Shown here: in pieces, positions 26,269 through 34,219 of the stretch
Position numbering within the stretch: the first letter of the stretch is position 1
Layout: every line of letters begins with the position of its first letter
Program-made: the position numbers and the translations under genes
Notes under the pieces: model-generated
What the model was told of the DNA's origin: nothing
Seen by the model: the letters and a program-made list of their open reading frames with translations, nothing else
Databases searched by the model: none
Assembly (NCBI GenBank): GCA_009922615.1
Contig: RFVF01000004.1
Location: 44,739 to 108,738, forward strand
Direction of reading: 5' to 3'
Source of the DNA: Pseudomonadota bacterium
Lineage (GTDB): Bacteria; Verrucomicrobiota; Verrucomicrobiia; Limisphaerales; SXTU01
DNA length: 64,000 nt

Positions 26269-26829
26269 TCAGACCTTCATGATCTCTTTTTCCTTCGCGG
26301 CCAGATGATCGTCGAGCTTCTTGACGTATTGGTCCGTGAGTTTCTGGACTTCGCCCTCGGCCGTCTTGACTTCGTCTTCGGAGATGCCGCCGCTTTTGGC
26401 TTCCTTCTTGAGCGCTTCGAGCGCGTCGCGCCGAATCTGGCGGATCGCGACGCGACCGTTCTCGGCCATGGCCTTGACGGCCTTCACGAACTTCTCGCGC
26501 TGCTCCGTGCTGAGGTCAGGGAGGACGATGCGGATGAACTTGCCTTGGACGGCGGGGTTAAGGCCGAGGTTCGCCTTTTGAATCGCCTTCTCAATCGGCC
26601 CCACGCTGCCCTGATCCCACGGCTGGATCATGATCATGCGCGCCTCGGGCGTGGAGATGTTGGCCAGCTCCTTGATGCGCATCATGGAGCCGTAAACTTC
26701 CGCCTGGATGTTTTCCACGAGCGCTGGCGAAGCCTTGCCTGTGCGCACGCCGGAGAACTCATGCTCCACGTGCTGCTCGCTTTTGATCATCTTCTCTTCC
26801 GCGTCCAATAAAACGTCGTCAAGTGCCAT
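26269..26829 (-). CDS. frr: Ribosome recycling factor
   Basis: 186-residue ribosome recycling factor, which with EF-G splits post-termination ribosomes. Its length is exactly that of the family. Domain I helices are evident (HEFSGVRTGKASPALVENIQ near 24-43 and the long C-terminal helices with GRVAIRQIRRDA and SEDEVKTAEGEVQKLTDQYV); domain II carries GSMMRIKELANISTPEARM and IQPWDQGSVGPIEKAIQ. Start ATG at 26829. The usual upstream partner pyrH is not present; a Tll0287-like gene lies 85 bp upstream instead. A TTGAAC...TACTTT pair with 16 bp spacing lies just upstream of the start and would serve as a promoter. Confidence 0.96.
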   Translation of the reverse strand: MALDDVLLDAEEKMIKSEQHVEHEFSGVRTGKASPALVENIQAEVYGSMMRIKELANISTPEARMIMIQPWDQGSVGPIEKAIQKANLGLNPAVQGKFIRIVLPDLSTEQREKFVKAVKAMAENGRVAIRQIRRDALEALKKEAKSGGISEDEVKTAEGEVQKLTDQYVKKLDDHLAAKEKEIMKV

Positions 26830-26914
26830 GCGCGGAAAGTAAGAGTCCGGTCGCGAAGTTCAAAGAGCAAAGTTGAGGCGCGGTCCAGAGGGTGGGACGG
26901 CCATCTTCGTCGCG

Positions 26915-27541
26915 CTACTTGAGGGGAATGCTGATGACCAGTCCGGCGTAGCGCGGGGTTTTGGCTGGGCCGCGAAACATTCCGGTGTGACAGTTCACGC
27001 AGCCTTCACCCAGCGGGATCGCGCGGGCACTGCGGTAGAAGTCCTTTTCGACCAGTTCAAATTGCTCTTTCCCTTCAGCGATGGCGTTGGCGGCCAGCTT
27101 CTCAAAATCCGTCTTTGGCTCGTGATGGATGCTCATGGGCTTGGTGTTCACGGCGATCCAACTCCCTTCAACCTTTGACTGCTCCGCCACCTCGGCGAAC
27201 ACATCCTCCATCGCCCGCGCTGGCAGGACTGCCTGACCTTTGCGGAAGTAGTGGCGGTGGATGATCTCCAAAGTAGTCGAGTAAATCACGTGCGCCATTG
27301 CGGCCCGCTCGCGGGCGGCCACCACCGTCGTGGGTTCGGATCTGGTGCGTGCCTCGGCCGCATCCACGGGAGGCATTGGCTGCAGTATTAGCGCAATCCC
27401 CAGAGCGCCGAGGGCGGCGATGGTAACACAACCCGGGATCACCCAGCGGAGAACAGATTTCGGATTCACCCCCGTTCGACGCGGGATGAGAGTGGCGAAT
27501 TTGCGGCGAATGCGAGCCGATTTTGGCTTCAGCTTGCCCAA
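26915..27541 (-). CDS. Membrane-anchored Tll0287-like (DUF3365) haem protein
   Basis: 208 residues: a basic N-terminus, one transmembrane helix (about 31-53, VLRWVIPGCVTIAALGALG), then a periplasmic DUF3365/Tll0287-like domain, a PAS-like fold that binds c-type haem. It contains a single CxxCH in GCVNCHTGMF near residue 187, so one covalent haem is expected. The segment ARAMEDVFAEVAEQSKVEG and the closing strand YAGLVISIPLK fit the family. A sensory or electron-transfer role is possible; no signalling domain is attached. The TTG at 27541 overlaps the preceding fumarylacetoacetase-type gene by 13 bp; a GTG at 27469 giving MNPKSVLRW is an equally good start. Confidence 0.75.
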   Translation of the reverse strand: MGKLKPKSARIRRKFATLIPRRTGVNPKSVLRWVIPGCVTIAALGALGIALILQPMPPVDAAEARTRSEPTTVVAARERAAMAHVIYSTTLEIIHRHYFRKGQAVLPARAMEDVFAEVAEQSKVEGSWIAVNTKPMSIHHEPKTDFEKLAANAIAEGKEQFELVEKDFYRSARAIPLGEGCVNCHTGMFRGPAKTPRYAGLVISIPLK

Positions 27542-28386
27542 TCTTGCGCCACTTGGCGCGATTGGCCGAGGCCTTCGATGCCGAGCTCCACGACATCGCC
27601 CGCCTTGAGGAAGACCGGCGGCTTGAGCCCGAGCCCCACGCCCGGCGGCGTGCCGGTGCTGATCACGTCGCCGGGTAGCAACGACATGAACTGGCTAATG
27701 TAGCTCACGAGCTGCGGCACCTTGAAGATCATCTGCGCCGTGGTGCTGTTTTGTCGCTTCACCCCGTTGACCGTGAGCCACATGGCCAGCGCGTGCGGAT
27801 TGGCGATTTCGTCCTGCGTGGCGAGGAAGGGTCCGAGCGGCGCGAAAGTGTCGCAGCTTTTGCCCTTCACCCATTGCCCGCCGCGCTCCAACTGCCACGC
27901 GCGCTCGCTGTAATCGTTGTGCAACGCGTAGCCGGCCACATGCTTCAACGCGTCGACTTCGCTCACGTAACTGGCCTTGCGCCCGATGACGATGGCCAGT
28001 TCAACTTCCCAATCGGTCTTCTGCGAATGCTTGGGAATGACGAGCGGATCGTTTGGTCCCGTCAGCGAACTGGTGCTCTTGAAAAACAGGATCGGCTCCT
28101 TCGGAATCTCCGCGCCCGACTCGCGCGCGTGATCCGCGTAATTCAAGCCCACGCAGACAATCTTGCTCGGCCGCGCGACACATGGGCCGAGGCGCGTTGC
28201 CGAATCAACGGTCGGCGCTTTCGCCGCGTTGGCCGCCGCCCAAGCCGCGAGTCGCGACAAACCATCGCCGCCGAAAAACCGCTCGTCGTAATCGGACCCA
28301 AAAGCCGAGGCGTCAATCCGACGTCCATCCGGCAAAATCAGGCCGGGCTTTTCTTGCTCAGGCAAACCGAAGCGAATCAATTTCAT
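27529..28386 (-). CDS. Fumarylacetoacetate hydrolase family protein
   Basis: 285-residue FAH-fold enzyme, the group that includes ureidoglycolate lyase, acylpyruvate hydrolases and 2-hydroxyhepta-2,4-dienedioate isomerases. It has a short N-terminal domain (MKLIRFGLPEQEKPGLIL) and the catalytic domain from about 85: VCVGLNYADHARESG, EPILFFKSTSSLTGPND and DWEVELAIVIGRKA (metal-binding Glu), then GYALHNDYSERAWQLERGGQ, KSCDTFAPLGP and STGTPPGVGLG. The metal ligands and substrate loop look complete, so an active hydrolase or decarboxylase of a dioxo acid is likely; the precise substrate is not readable. The start at 28386 gives the usual N-terminus. It diverges from the PVC haem gene across about 140 bp and overlaps the next minus-strand gene. 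Confidence 0.9.
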   Translation of the reverse strand: MKLIRFGLPEQEKPGLILPDGRRIDASAFGSDYDERFFGGDGLSRLAAWAAANAAKAPTVDSATRLGPCVARPSKIVCVGLNYADHARESGAEIPKEPILFFKSTSSLTGPNDPLVIPKHSQKTDWEVELAIVIGRKASYVSEVDALKHVAGYALHNDYSERAWQLERGGQWVKGKSCDTFAPLGPFLATQDEIANPHALAMWLTVNGVKRQNSTTAQMIFKVPQLVSYISQFMSLLPGDVISTGTPPGVGLGLKPPVFLKAGDVVELGIEGLGQSRQVAQDWAS

Positions 28387-28497
28387 GCTGTAATCAATGC
28401 AGTGTGATGTTCGTAGCGATGGACTCACACAAACCTCGCCGGCTCAAGAAAATTGGCCGACTCGTCCGAAACTTTCCTCGCCCGCCCGTGACTCAGC

Positions 28498-28515
28498 TTG
28501 CTAGCTTCGTCGTCA
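28498..28515 (+). promoter_or_regulatory. Promoter-like motif TTGCTAGCTTCGTCGTCA
   Basis: Thirty bp upstream of the PVC haem protein start. It is a close match to the sites at 8813, 32773 and 44130. Inferred promoter core from recurrence and spacing only. Confidence 0.4.
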
Positions 28516-28527
28516 ACACAGCACACG

Positions 28528-31500
28528 ATGAACACCAATTTCGCCGTCCGGTCTCTTCCGTTCTCACCCCCCGATCTACGGCAGCAAATTCTCCGTCTTC
28601 GATTCCCTCGCCGCATTTTTCTTGCCCTCTTCCTTGCTAGCCTGCTCCCGGTCTTTTCGTCCTCCGCCGCCGATACCTCGGCGATGACCACCGCGAAACC
28701 ACTCACGCCGCAACAAGCCCTCGCCTCGCTGCAAGTCGAGGCCGGCCTGCGCGTGGAACTCGCCGCCGCCGAGCCGCTCGTCGTCTCGCCTTGCGCCGTG
28801 GCGTGGGATGAGCGCGGGCGAATGTTCGTCGCGGAGAATCGCGGCTATCCCGTCGGCCCCGGGACGAACAAGCCGCCCGTCGGCGTCATCGCGATGCTGG
28901 AGAGCACGAAGGGCGACGGCGTTTACGACAAGCGCACCGAGTTCGCCACCGGCCTCACCTTTCCGAACGGCCTCATGTGCTGGCGCGGCGGCCTCATCGT
29001 CACCTGCGCGCCGGACATTTTTTATCTCAAGGACACCGACGGCGACGGCAAGGCCGATGTGAAACGCGTCCTGCTCACCAGCTTCGGCACCACCAGCACC
29101 ACGCAACTCCGCGTGAGCCATCCCACGCTCGGTCTCGACGGCTGGATTCACGTCACCAGCGGACTCGTCGCCAGCAAGGTCACGTGCCCCGAGCATCCCG
29201 AGCGCGGCGCGATTGACCTCCCGCGCGGCGACGCTCGCTTCCATCCGGACACCTTGGAAATCGAGCCGTGGCCGGGCGTCGGCCAGTTCGGCCTCGCCTT
29301 CGATGACTTCGGGCGAAAGTTCGTTTGCTCAAACCGCAACCCCCTCCAGCACGTCGTCCTGCACCCGCGCTACCTCAAGCGCAACCCGCACCTCGCCTTC
29401 TCCGAGACCGTGCAGGACGTTTCGCCTTTTGGCGACGCGGGCAAGTGCTGGCCATTGAGCGAGGACCACACCACCGCCGCGTTCATCCCCAGCCTGATGA
29501 GCGCACCGCATGCGGGCACCTTCACCAGCGCGTGCGGCATCAGCCTGTGGCGCGGCGGCGCGCTGCCGGCTGCTTTCGCGAACAGCGCCTTCATCTGCGA
29601 ACCCGCGCAAAACCTCGTCCAGCGCCAGGTGCTCACGCCCGACGGCCCCACCTTCAAGTCCGCGCCCGCCACGCCCGGCCGCGAATTCCTCGCCAGCGCC
29701 GACACCTGGTTCCGCCCCGTCTTCAGCGCCACCGGCCCGGACGGCGCGCTCTACATCTGCGACATGTATCGCAAGGTGATTGACCACCCGCAGTATCTTC
29801 CCGAGTTCATCCGCAGCAGCCTCGACTACGAGGCGGGGAAAAACATGGGGCGAATCTGGCGCGTCGTGCCGGAGGGTCCAAAGTCCAAAGTCCAAAGTCC
29901 AAAGTTCGACCTCGGTAAAGCCACGACAAAGGAACTCGTCGCCAAGCTGAACGATGCGAACGGGTGGGTGCGGACAACGGCGTTCCGGCTGCTGACGGAG
30001 CTTGCAGAGGCAGCATTAACAACAGAACTCAGACCGCAAGCGGCAGGTATTCGTGATCAAAATCCTGCTGGTATTGTGGCGGCCATGCATTTAACCGCGA
30101 ATCTCGGCGTGACCATTGGCGAAATGCATACGCTTAGCGAACTTGCGTCTGTGAGTCCTTCCGCAGATGTCAGAAGTTCCGCACTCGAATTGAACGCAAA
30201 CCGTTTCAAAGAGCCACGCGCTTTTGAGTTTGCCAGTCCTTTTTTGAACTTGAGAGAAGATAAGGATGCGAAAGTTCGCTTCAATTTTGCTTTAGGCCTA
30301 GGTGATTCACGAGATGCAAAAGCCTCTTATTACCTTGCTGTCCTTGGTGCTCAGGATGGGTCGAACAAGTGGATGCGAGCGGCCGTTCTATCCTCCGCCG
30401 GAACCAACTCAGCAGAGTTTTGCCGATGGCTGTTCAGGTGGGTCAATAAGTATTCTAAACCGATAGACATCCCTCCTGAGTTCGCGGGCGAATTGGGGAG
30501 AATCCTGGCTGCGTCTCAGAATCCAACAGTCTTGCTCGAGTTGGCGGAACTGCTAACCCGTCCCCAGACAGTTCCGATGCATCAGCAGTTCCCGTGGCAG
30601 GCTGCGGCCGTTACAGGGATGGCGAACGGATTGCGGGGAAAATCTTTTGGGGATGCACGTATTGGATTCAATGGATTACTAGCAGGTCCTGGGGAGGCTG
30701 CCGACCGGACGAGACGGCATCTTGAATGGTTGATGGCAGAAGCAGTTCGGGCGATCGCCCGGGACGGCGAGGAAAAGCTATACATTCTAGCGGCCATAGA
30801 CCTGCTCGCCCACAGCGACTTCGCCACAGCCGGCGCGGCCCTCCAGTTGCTCATCGCCCCGCAGACGCCGAACGAGTTGCAGGCCGCCGCCGTGCGCGCT
30901 TTGAGCCAGTTGCCCGGCGCGAAGGCCGGCGAGTGGTTCGTCGAGCGCGAGCGCTGGCGCAGCTACACCCCGCCCGTCCGCGACGCCGTCCTCACCGCGA
31001 TGCTCTCCCAGCCCGCGCTGCAACTCGTGCTGCTCGAAGCCGTCGAGAAAGGCGTGGTGCAGCCGTGGGCCGTGCCCGCGAACCGCCGCAATCCTCTCCT
31101 CAAGCACAAGGACGCCGCCGTGGCCGCGCGCGCCGCGAAGGCCTTCCAGCCGCAAGGCGCCGCCGACCGCATGAAGGTTTATGAGGATTACAAGTCCGTC
31201 CTCGCGCTCCCCGCCAACGCGAAGAACGGCAAGGCCGTCTTCACGAAGACCTGCGCCGCGTGCCACCAGTTCGCGGGCGAAGGCCAGCGCGTCGGCCCCG
31301 AGCTGACGGGCATTCGCCTCCAGCCCGCCGAGGCCATCCTGCTACACATCATCGTGCCCGACGCCGAGATTTACCCCGGCTTCACCGCCTACGATGTGGA
31401 GACCAAGGACGGACGCACGCTCACCGGCCTGCTCGCGTCCGACACGCCCACGAGCGTCACGTTGCGCGCCGCGCAAGGCGTGGAGGATACCATCCTCCGC

Positions 31501-31614
31501 TCGAACATCGCCAAGCTCACCAGCAGCAGCACCTCGCTCATGCCGAACGAGCTGGAGAAGACCATGACGCGGCAGGACATGGCGGATTTGCTGGCGTTCC
31601 TCAAAGGACAATGA
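28528..31614 (+). CDS. PVC-type haem-binding protein: beta-propeller, HEAT repeats and C-terminal cytochrome c
   Basis: 1028 residues, exported (signal peptide about 17-48, RIFLALFLASLLPVFSSSAA). The N-terminal propeller (about 60-450) resembles the 'putative membrane-bound dehydrogenase' domain common in Planctomycetes and Verrucomicrobia, with VAWDERGRMFVAENRGYP and GALYICDMYRKVIDHPQYLP. A helical HEAT-like middle follows (about 480-840). The C-terminus is a c-type cytochrome with CAACHQFAGEGQRVGPELTG near 910 and a beta tail (TGLLASDTPTSVTLR). It probably oxidises a sugar or alcohol in the periplasm and passes electrons to the haem; the substrate is unknown. Two oddities are four perfect heptanucleotide repeats at 29877-29904 and a central block of about 800 bp with much lower G+C. 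apbE starts inside its stop codon. Confidence 0.88.
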   Translation: MNTNFAVRSLPFSPPDLRQQILRLRFPRRIFLALFLASLLPVFSSSAADTSAMTTAKPLTPQQALASLQVEAGLRVELAAAEPLVVSPCAVAWDERGRMFVAENRGYPVGPGTNKPPVGVIAMLESTKGDGVYDKRTEFATGLTFPNGLMCWRGGLIVTCAPDIFYLKDTDGDGKADVKRVLLTSFGTTSTTQLRVSHPTLGLDGWIHVTSGLVASKVTCPEHPERGAIDLPRGDARFHPDTLEIEPWPGVGQFGLAFDDFGRKFVCSNRNPLQHVVLHPRYLKRNPHLAFSETVQDVSPFGDAGKCWPLSEDHTTAAFIPSLMSAPHAGTFTSACGISLWRGGALPAAFANSAFICEPAQNLVQRQVLTPDGPTFKSAPATPGREFLASADTWFRPVFSATGPDGALYICDMYRKVIDHPQYLPEFIRSSLDYEAGKNMGRIWRVVPEGPKSKVQSPKFDLGKATTKELVAKLNDANGWVRTTAFRLLTELAEAALTTELRPQAAGIRDQNPAGIVAAMHLTANLGVTIGEMHTLSELASVSPSADVRSSALELNANRFKEPRAFEFASPFLNLREDKDAKVRFNFALGLGDSRDAKASYYLAVLGAQDGSNKWMRAAVLSSAGTNSAEFCRWLFRWVNKYSKPIDIPPEFAGELGRILAASQNPTVLLELAELLTRPQTVPMHQQFPWQAAAVTGMANGLRGKSFGDARIGFNGLLAGPGEAADRTRRHLEWLMAEAVRAIARDGEEKLYILAAIDLLAHSDFATAGAALQLLIAPQTPNELQAAAVRALSQLPGAKAGEWFVERERWRSYTPPVRDAVLTAMLSQPALQLVLLEAVEKGVVQPWAVPANRRNPLLKHKDAAVAARAAKAFQPQGAADRMKVYEDYKSVLALPANAKNGKAVFTKTCAACHQFAGEGQRVGPELTGIRLQPAEAILLHIIVPDAEIYPGFTAYDVETKDGRTLTGLLASDTPTSVTLRAAQGVEDTILRSNIAKLTSSSTSLMPNELEKTMTRQDMADLLAFLKGQ
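29877..29904 (+). repeat. Four perfect TCCAAAG heptanucleotide repeats inside the PVC haem gene
   Basis: Four exact TCCAAAG units translated as part of PKSKVQSPKFD, at the junction between propeller and HEAT domains. The unit is the same as in the alpha-2-macroglobulin gene at 2974-3002. Confidence 0.85.
30000..30800 (+). other. Low-G+C block within the PVC haem gene
   Basis: The reading frame continues, but base use changes sharply. By hand count line 30241-30300 is 22/60 G+C and 30181-30240 is 30/60, against 43/60 at 31081-31140 and 35/60 at 29281-29340. The block encodes much of the HEAT-like region and ends just before the AHSDFATAGAAL segment. Confidence 0.65.
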
Positions 31615-32681
31615 GGCAAACGGCCTGCCTGCTCCTCCTCATCGGCTGCGTGGCTTCTTCAACCGCCGCTGAATCGCCTTTGCTCACCCTCAGCGGTTTC
31701 TCGATGGGTTCCACGTGGTCTGCGAAGTATCGCTCGGCCACCAACACGCCGCCGACCCGAGCCGTGGGGCAAGCGTTGCAGGCGCGGCTGGATGATTTGG
31801 AAAAGCAAATGTCCACTTGGCGCGCGGACTCGGTGCTCTCCCGCTTCAACGCCAGCGGCGACACGAACTGGTTCCCGGTCCCACGCGACACGGCGCTCGT
31901 CGTGCGCGAGGCGCTCGCTGTAAGCGCGCTTACCGACGGTGCGTTCGACGTGACGGTGTTCCCGCTCGTTCAGCTCTGGGGTTTCGGGCCGGCAGGACGG
32001 CGCAAGGGCCTGCCGACAACCAGCGGAATCGCCGCCGCGCTCAAACGCGTTGGCTGGCAAAAGCTCGAAGCCCGTCTCGAACCGCCTGCGCTGCGGAAGT
32101 CCCAAGCCGACGTGGCCGTGGACCTCTCCGCGCTTTGCCCCGGCTACGCGAGCGATTGCCTCGGCGAGCTGCTCGAAGCTCGGGGTGTGCGCGATTACCT
32201 CCTAGAAGTTGGCGGCGAATTTCGCGCGCGCGGCAACGGCACGCTTGGCCCCGGCTGGCGCGTCGGCGTGGAACGTGCCGGCGATTTGCAATCGCCGTCT
32301 GTTGCTTCGGGTAGCACACCGAGCGGCGGTTACAAACCGCCGGCACCCGCGCTGGCCGCCACCGCCACGCTCACGAACCAATCCCTCGCCACTTCCGGCG
32401 ACTACCGGAACTCCTTCACTATTGCGGGCCGCCGCTACTCACACCACCTCGACCCGCACACGGGCTGGCCGACGGACTCCACCATCGCATCGGTGAGTGT
32501 CGTTCACACCTCCACGATGCACGCGGATGCGCTGGGCACGGGCTTGACGGTGCTGGGCTTTGAGAAAGCATGGGCACTGGCACAGCGCGAGAAACTCGGC
32601 GTGCTTTTCATTCTGCGCGATGGCGAGCGACTCACGGTGCGAGCAACGGAGTGGTGGCCACGGGAGGCAAAAACGGATTAG
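31611..32681 (+). CDS. apbE: ApbE-like FAD:protein FMN transferase (lipoprotein)
   Basis: 356-residue ApbE-family protein, which attaches FMN to a Thr of exported redox proteins using FAD and Mg. The N-terminus LLLLIGC fits a lipobox, so a lipid anchor is likely. Family motifs are GFSMGSTWSAKYR (about 30), STWRADSVLSRFN, DVTVFPLVQLWGFG, HHLDPHTGWPTDS (about 286) and HADALGTGLTVLG (about 306). The central motif reads VDLSALCPGYASD, with Pro where most ApbE proteins have Lys before GY, which may alter FAD handling. Residues about 222-244 are encoded by two inserted palindromes. The start ATG overlaps the previous stop (ATGA), so translation is coupled to the PVC haem gene. Confidence 0.88.
   Translation: MRQTACLLLLIGCVASSTAAESPLLTLSGFSMGSTWSAKYRSATNTPPTRAVGQALQARLDDLEKQMSTWRADSVLSRFNASGDTNWFPVPRDTALVVREALAVSALTDGAFDVTVFPLVQLWGFGPAGRRKGLPTTSGIAAALKRVGWQKLEARLEPPALRKSQADVAVDLSALCPGYASDCLGELLEARGVRDYLLEVGGEFRARGNGTLGPGWRVGVERAGDLQSPSVASGSTPSGGYKPPAPALAATATLTNQSLATSGDYRNSFTIAGRRYSHHLDPHTGWPTDSTIASVSVVHTSTMHADALGTGLTVLGFEKAWALAQREKLGVLFILRDGERLTVRATEWWPREAKTD
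32279..32342 (+). repeat. Two palindromes inserted in frame in apbE
   Basis: CGGCGATT-TGC-AATCGCCG (32279-32297) and CGGCGGTT-ACA-AACCGCCG (32324-32342) are perfect 8-bp-arm palindromes 26 bp apart. They encode GDLQSPS and GGYKPP, peptides foreign to ApbE, and the frame is kept. Confidence 0.8.
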
Positions 32682-32695
32682 CCTCGAAAGGTTGT

Positions 32696-32748
32696 AAAGG
32701 ACACAGAGAGGAAGAAGGCTGGTTTTCTTTGCGATCTCTGCGTCCTTT
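32696..32748 (+). repeat. Inverted repeat after apbE, possible terminator
   Basis: AAAGGACACAGAGA (32696-32709) pairs with TCTCTGCGTCCTTT (32735-32748), 13 of 14 matching. It lies in the 126-bp space between apbE and the nuclease-like gene. It may end apbE transcription, but its form is that of a dispersed repeat. Confidence 0.55.
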
Positions 32749-32772
32749 CGCTGCCAATTCCCAACTCTCCGA

Positions 32773-32790
32773 TTGCCAGCCTCGCGGCGC
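32773..32790 (+). promoter_or_regulatory. Promoter-like motif TTGCCAGCCTCGCGGCGC
   Basis: Thirty-five bp upstream of the GTG start of the S1/P1-like gene. It shares GCCTCGCGG with the site at 44130 and the overall pattern with those at 8813 and 28498. Confidence 0.35.
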
Positions 32791-32807
32791 TTGCCCAAGC
32801 TCCCGCC

Positions 32808-33875
32808 GTGAAAAGCCGTTTCTTTGCCTCACTCTGGGTTGCGTTCGCCACCGTCGTTCCGTTGCACGCGTGGGACTACGAGGGCCATCGCACGGTGAAC
32901 CTCCTCGCGCTCGCCTCGTTGCCCACGAACTTCCCTGCCGCGCTCCGCGACGCCGCCGCGCAGGAACGCGTGGGCTTCCTCGCGGGCGAGCCGGACCGCT
33001 GGCGCAACACGACCGACCGGCCGCTGCGGCATTTCAACGGGCTGGACCATTACTTCGACGTGGAGGACTTGGAGACTTACGAGCTGAAGGCGACCAACCT
33101 GAGCCATTTTCGGTTTGAGTTCACCGCGCAGCTTGCGGCGTTTCGTGCAAAGCACCCGGAGAAATTCCCTCCCGATGAGAAGGATCTGGACCGCACGAAG
33201 TATTTGCCGGGCTTTCTCCCGTGGGCGGTGATGGAAAATTACGCAAAGCTCCGTTCTGGTTTCAGCTATCTCAAGGTTTACGAGGAGATGGGCACGCCGG
33301 AGGAGGTCGCCGAGGCGCGGCGGAACCTCCTCTACATCATGGGAGTGATGGGCCACTACGTGGGCGATTGCACGCAGCCGCTGCACACGACGAAGCATTT
33401 CAACGGCTGGGTGGGCGAGAATCCGAAAGGCTTTGGGACGAACAAGACCTTCCACGCGTGGATCGACGGCGGCTATTTAAATCGGGTCGGTGGACTGAAG
33501 TTTGACGACTTGCGTGCAAAGCTCCGACCCGCGAGTGCGCTGTCGCACGCGGGTGTGCCGGCGCGGGAGGCGGAGCAGATTTTCGGCGTCGTCATGCAGT
33601 TCATCATGGAGCAACACCGGCACGTCGAGCCGCTCTACCAGATGGACAAGGACGGCAAACTTTCGGGCAAGGAAGACGTCGGCATGGAAGGGTTGCCGTT
33701 TCTCAGCCGGCAAGTGCAGCTTGCGGCGCAGATGCTCGGCGACCTCTGGCTGACCGCCTACGAAAGCGCACCAGTGGACAACTTCCTGAAGAACCAACTC
33801 GCACGCCGCCAGCTCAAGGATGCGCCGCCGGGTGCAGAAAAGCCCAAGAGCACAAAAAAGAAATCCGAGAAGTGA
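32808..33875 (+). CDS. Secreted S1/P1-nuclease-like / zinc phospholipase C-fold hydrolase
   Basis: 355 residues with a signal peptide (FFASLWVAFATVVPLHA) whose cleavage would leave Trp at the mature N-terminus (WDYEGHRTVN). In S1/P1 nucleases and phospholipase C that Trp is a zinc ligand. Further ligands are probably in HFNGLDHYFDVED (about 77-89) and GHYVGDCTQPLHTTKHFNGW (about 183-202), the family's HxxGDxxQPLH motif. A trinuclear-zinc phosphodiesterase acting on single-stranded nucleic acid or phospholipid is expected. The last 25 residues are a Lys/Pro-rich tail. The GTG at 32808 is the only start giving the signal peptide. cutA begins within its last codons (4-bp overlap). Confidence 0.82.
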   Translation: MKSRFFASLWVAFATVVPLHAWDYEGHRTVNLLALASLPTNFPAALRDAAAQERVGFLAGEPDRWRNTTDRPLRHFNGLDHYFDVEDLETYELKATNLSHFRFEFTAQLAAFRAKHPEKFPPDEKDLDRTKYLPGFLPWAVMENYAKLRSGFSYLKVYEEMGTPEEVAEARRNLLYIMGVMGHYVGDCTQPLHTTKHFNGWVGENPKGFGTNKTFHAWIDGGYLNRVGGLKFDDLRAKLRPASALSHAGVPAREAEQIFGVVMQFIMEQHRHVEPLYQMDKDGKLSGKEDVGMEGLPFLSRQVQLAAQMLGDLWLTAYESAPVDNFLKNQLARRQLKDAPPGAEKPKSTKKKSEK

Positions 33876-34219
33876 AACGCGCCAGCTCCTTCCGCCTCGT
33901 CCACGTCACCGCACCGGACTTGAAGACGGCGCGTATGCTGGCGAAGACCGCGTTGACCGCGAAGCTTGTCGCGTGCGCGAACCTAGTGCCCAAGATTGAG
34001 TCCCATTACTGGTGGCAGGAAAAACTGGAATCCAGTGCCGAGGTGCTCATCGTTTTCAAGACCACGCGCGCGAAGATGGTCGCGTTGGAGAAGCTCGTCA
34101 TCGCCCAGCACCCTTACGATACCCCAGAGTTTATTGCGCTGCCGCTGACGGAGGGGAATGCGAAGTATCTGGATTGGATCGTGACGAGCACGAGTTTCCC
34201 GCAGTCTGTCTCAGGGTAG
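33872..34219 (+). CDS. cutA: Divalent-cation tolerance protein CutA
   Basis: 115-residue CutA1, a small trimeric ferredoxin-like protein linked to copper and other divalent-cation tolerance; its biochemical role is still debated. The core motif LVACANLVPKIESHYWWQ (about residues 31-48) with the downstream EVLIVFKTTRAKM and HPYDTPEFIALPL strands is unmistakable, and the length is normal. It starts at a GTG overlapping the previous gene's stop by 4 bp, so translation is coupled. Its 3' end overlaps the convergent esterase gene by 9 bp. Confidence 0.93.
   Translation: MKRASSFRLVHVTAPDLKTARMLAKTALTAKLVACANLVPKIESHYWWQEKLESSAEVLIVFKTTRAKMVALEKLVIAQHPYDTPEFIALPLTEGNAKYLDWIVTSTSFPQSVSG

Noticed and set aside
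29877..29904. CRISPR or VNTR regulatory array
   Set aside because: Only four 7-bp units without spacers, inside an open reading frame.
31260..31610. Long open stretch in front of apbE that would extend it by about 117 residues
   Set aside because: It overlaps the cytochrome domain of the preceding gene in another frame and is Arg/His/Ala-rich shadow sequence; the lipoprotein signal begins at the ATG at 31611.
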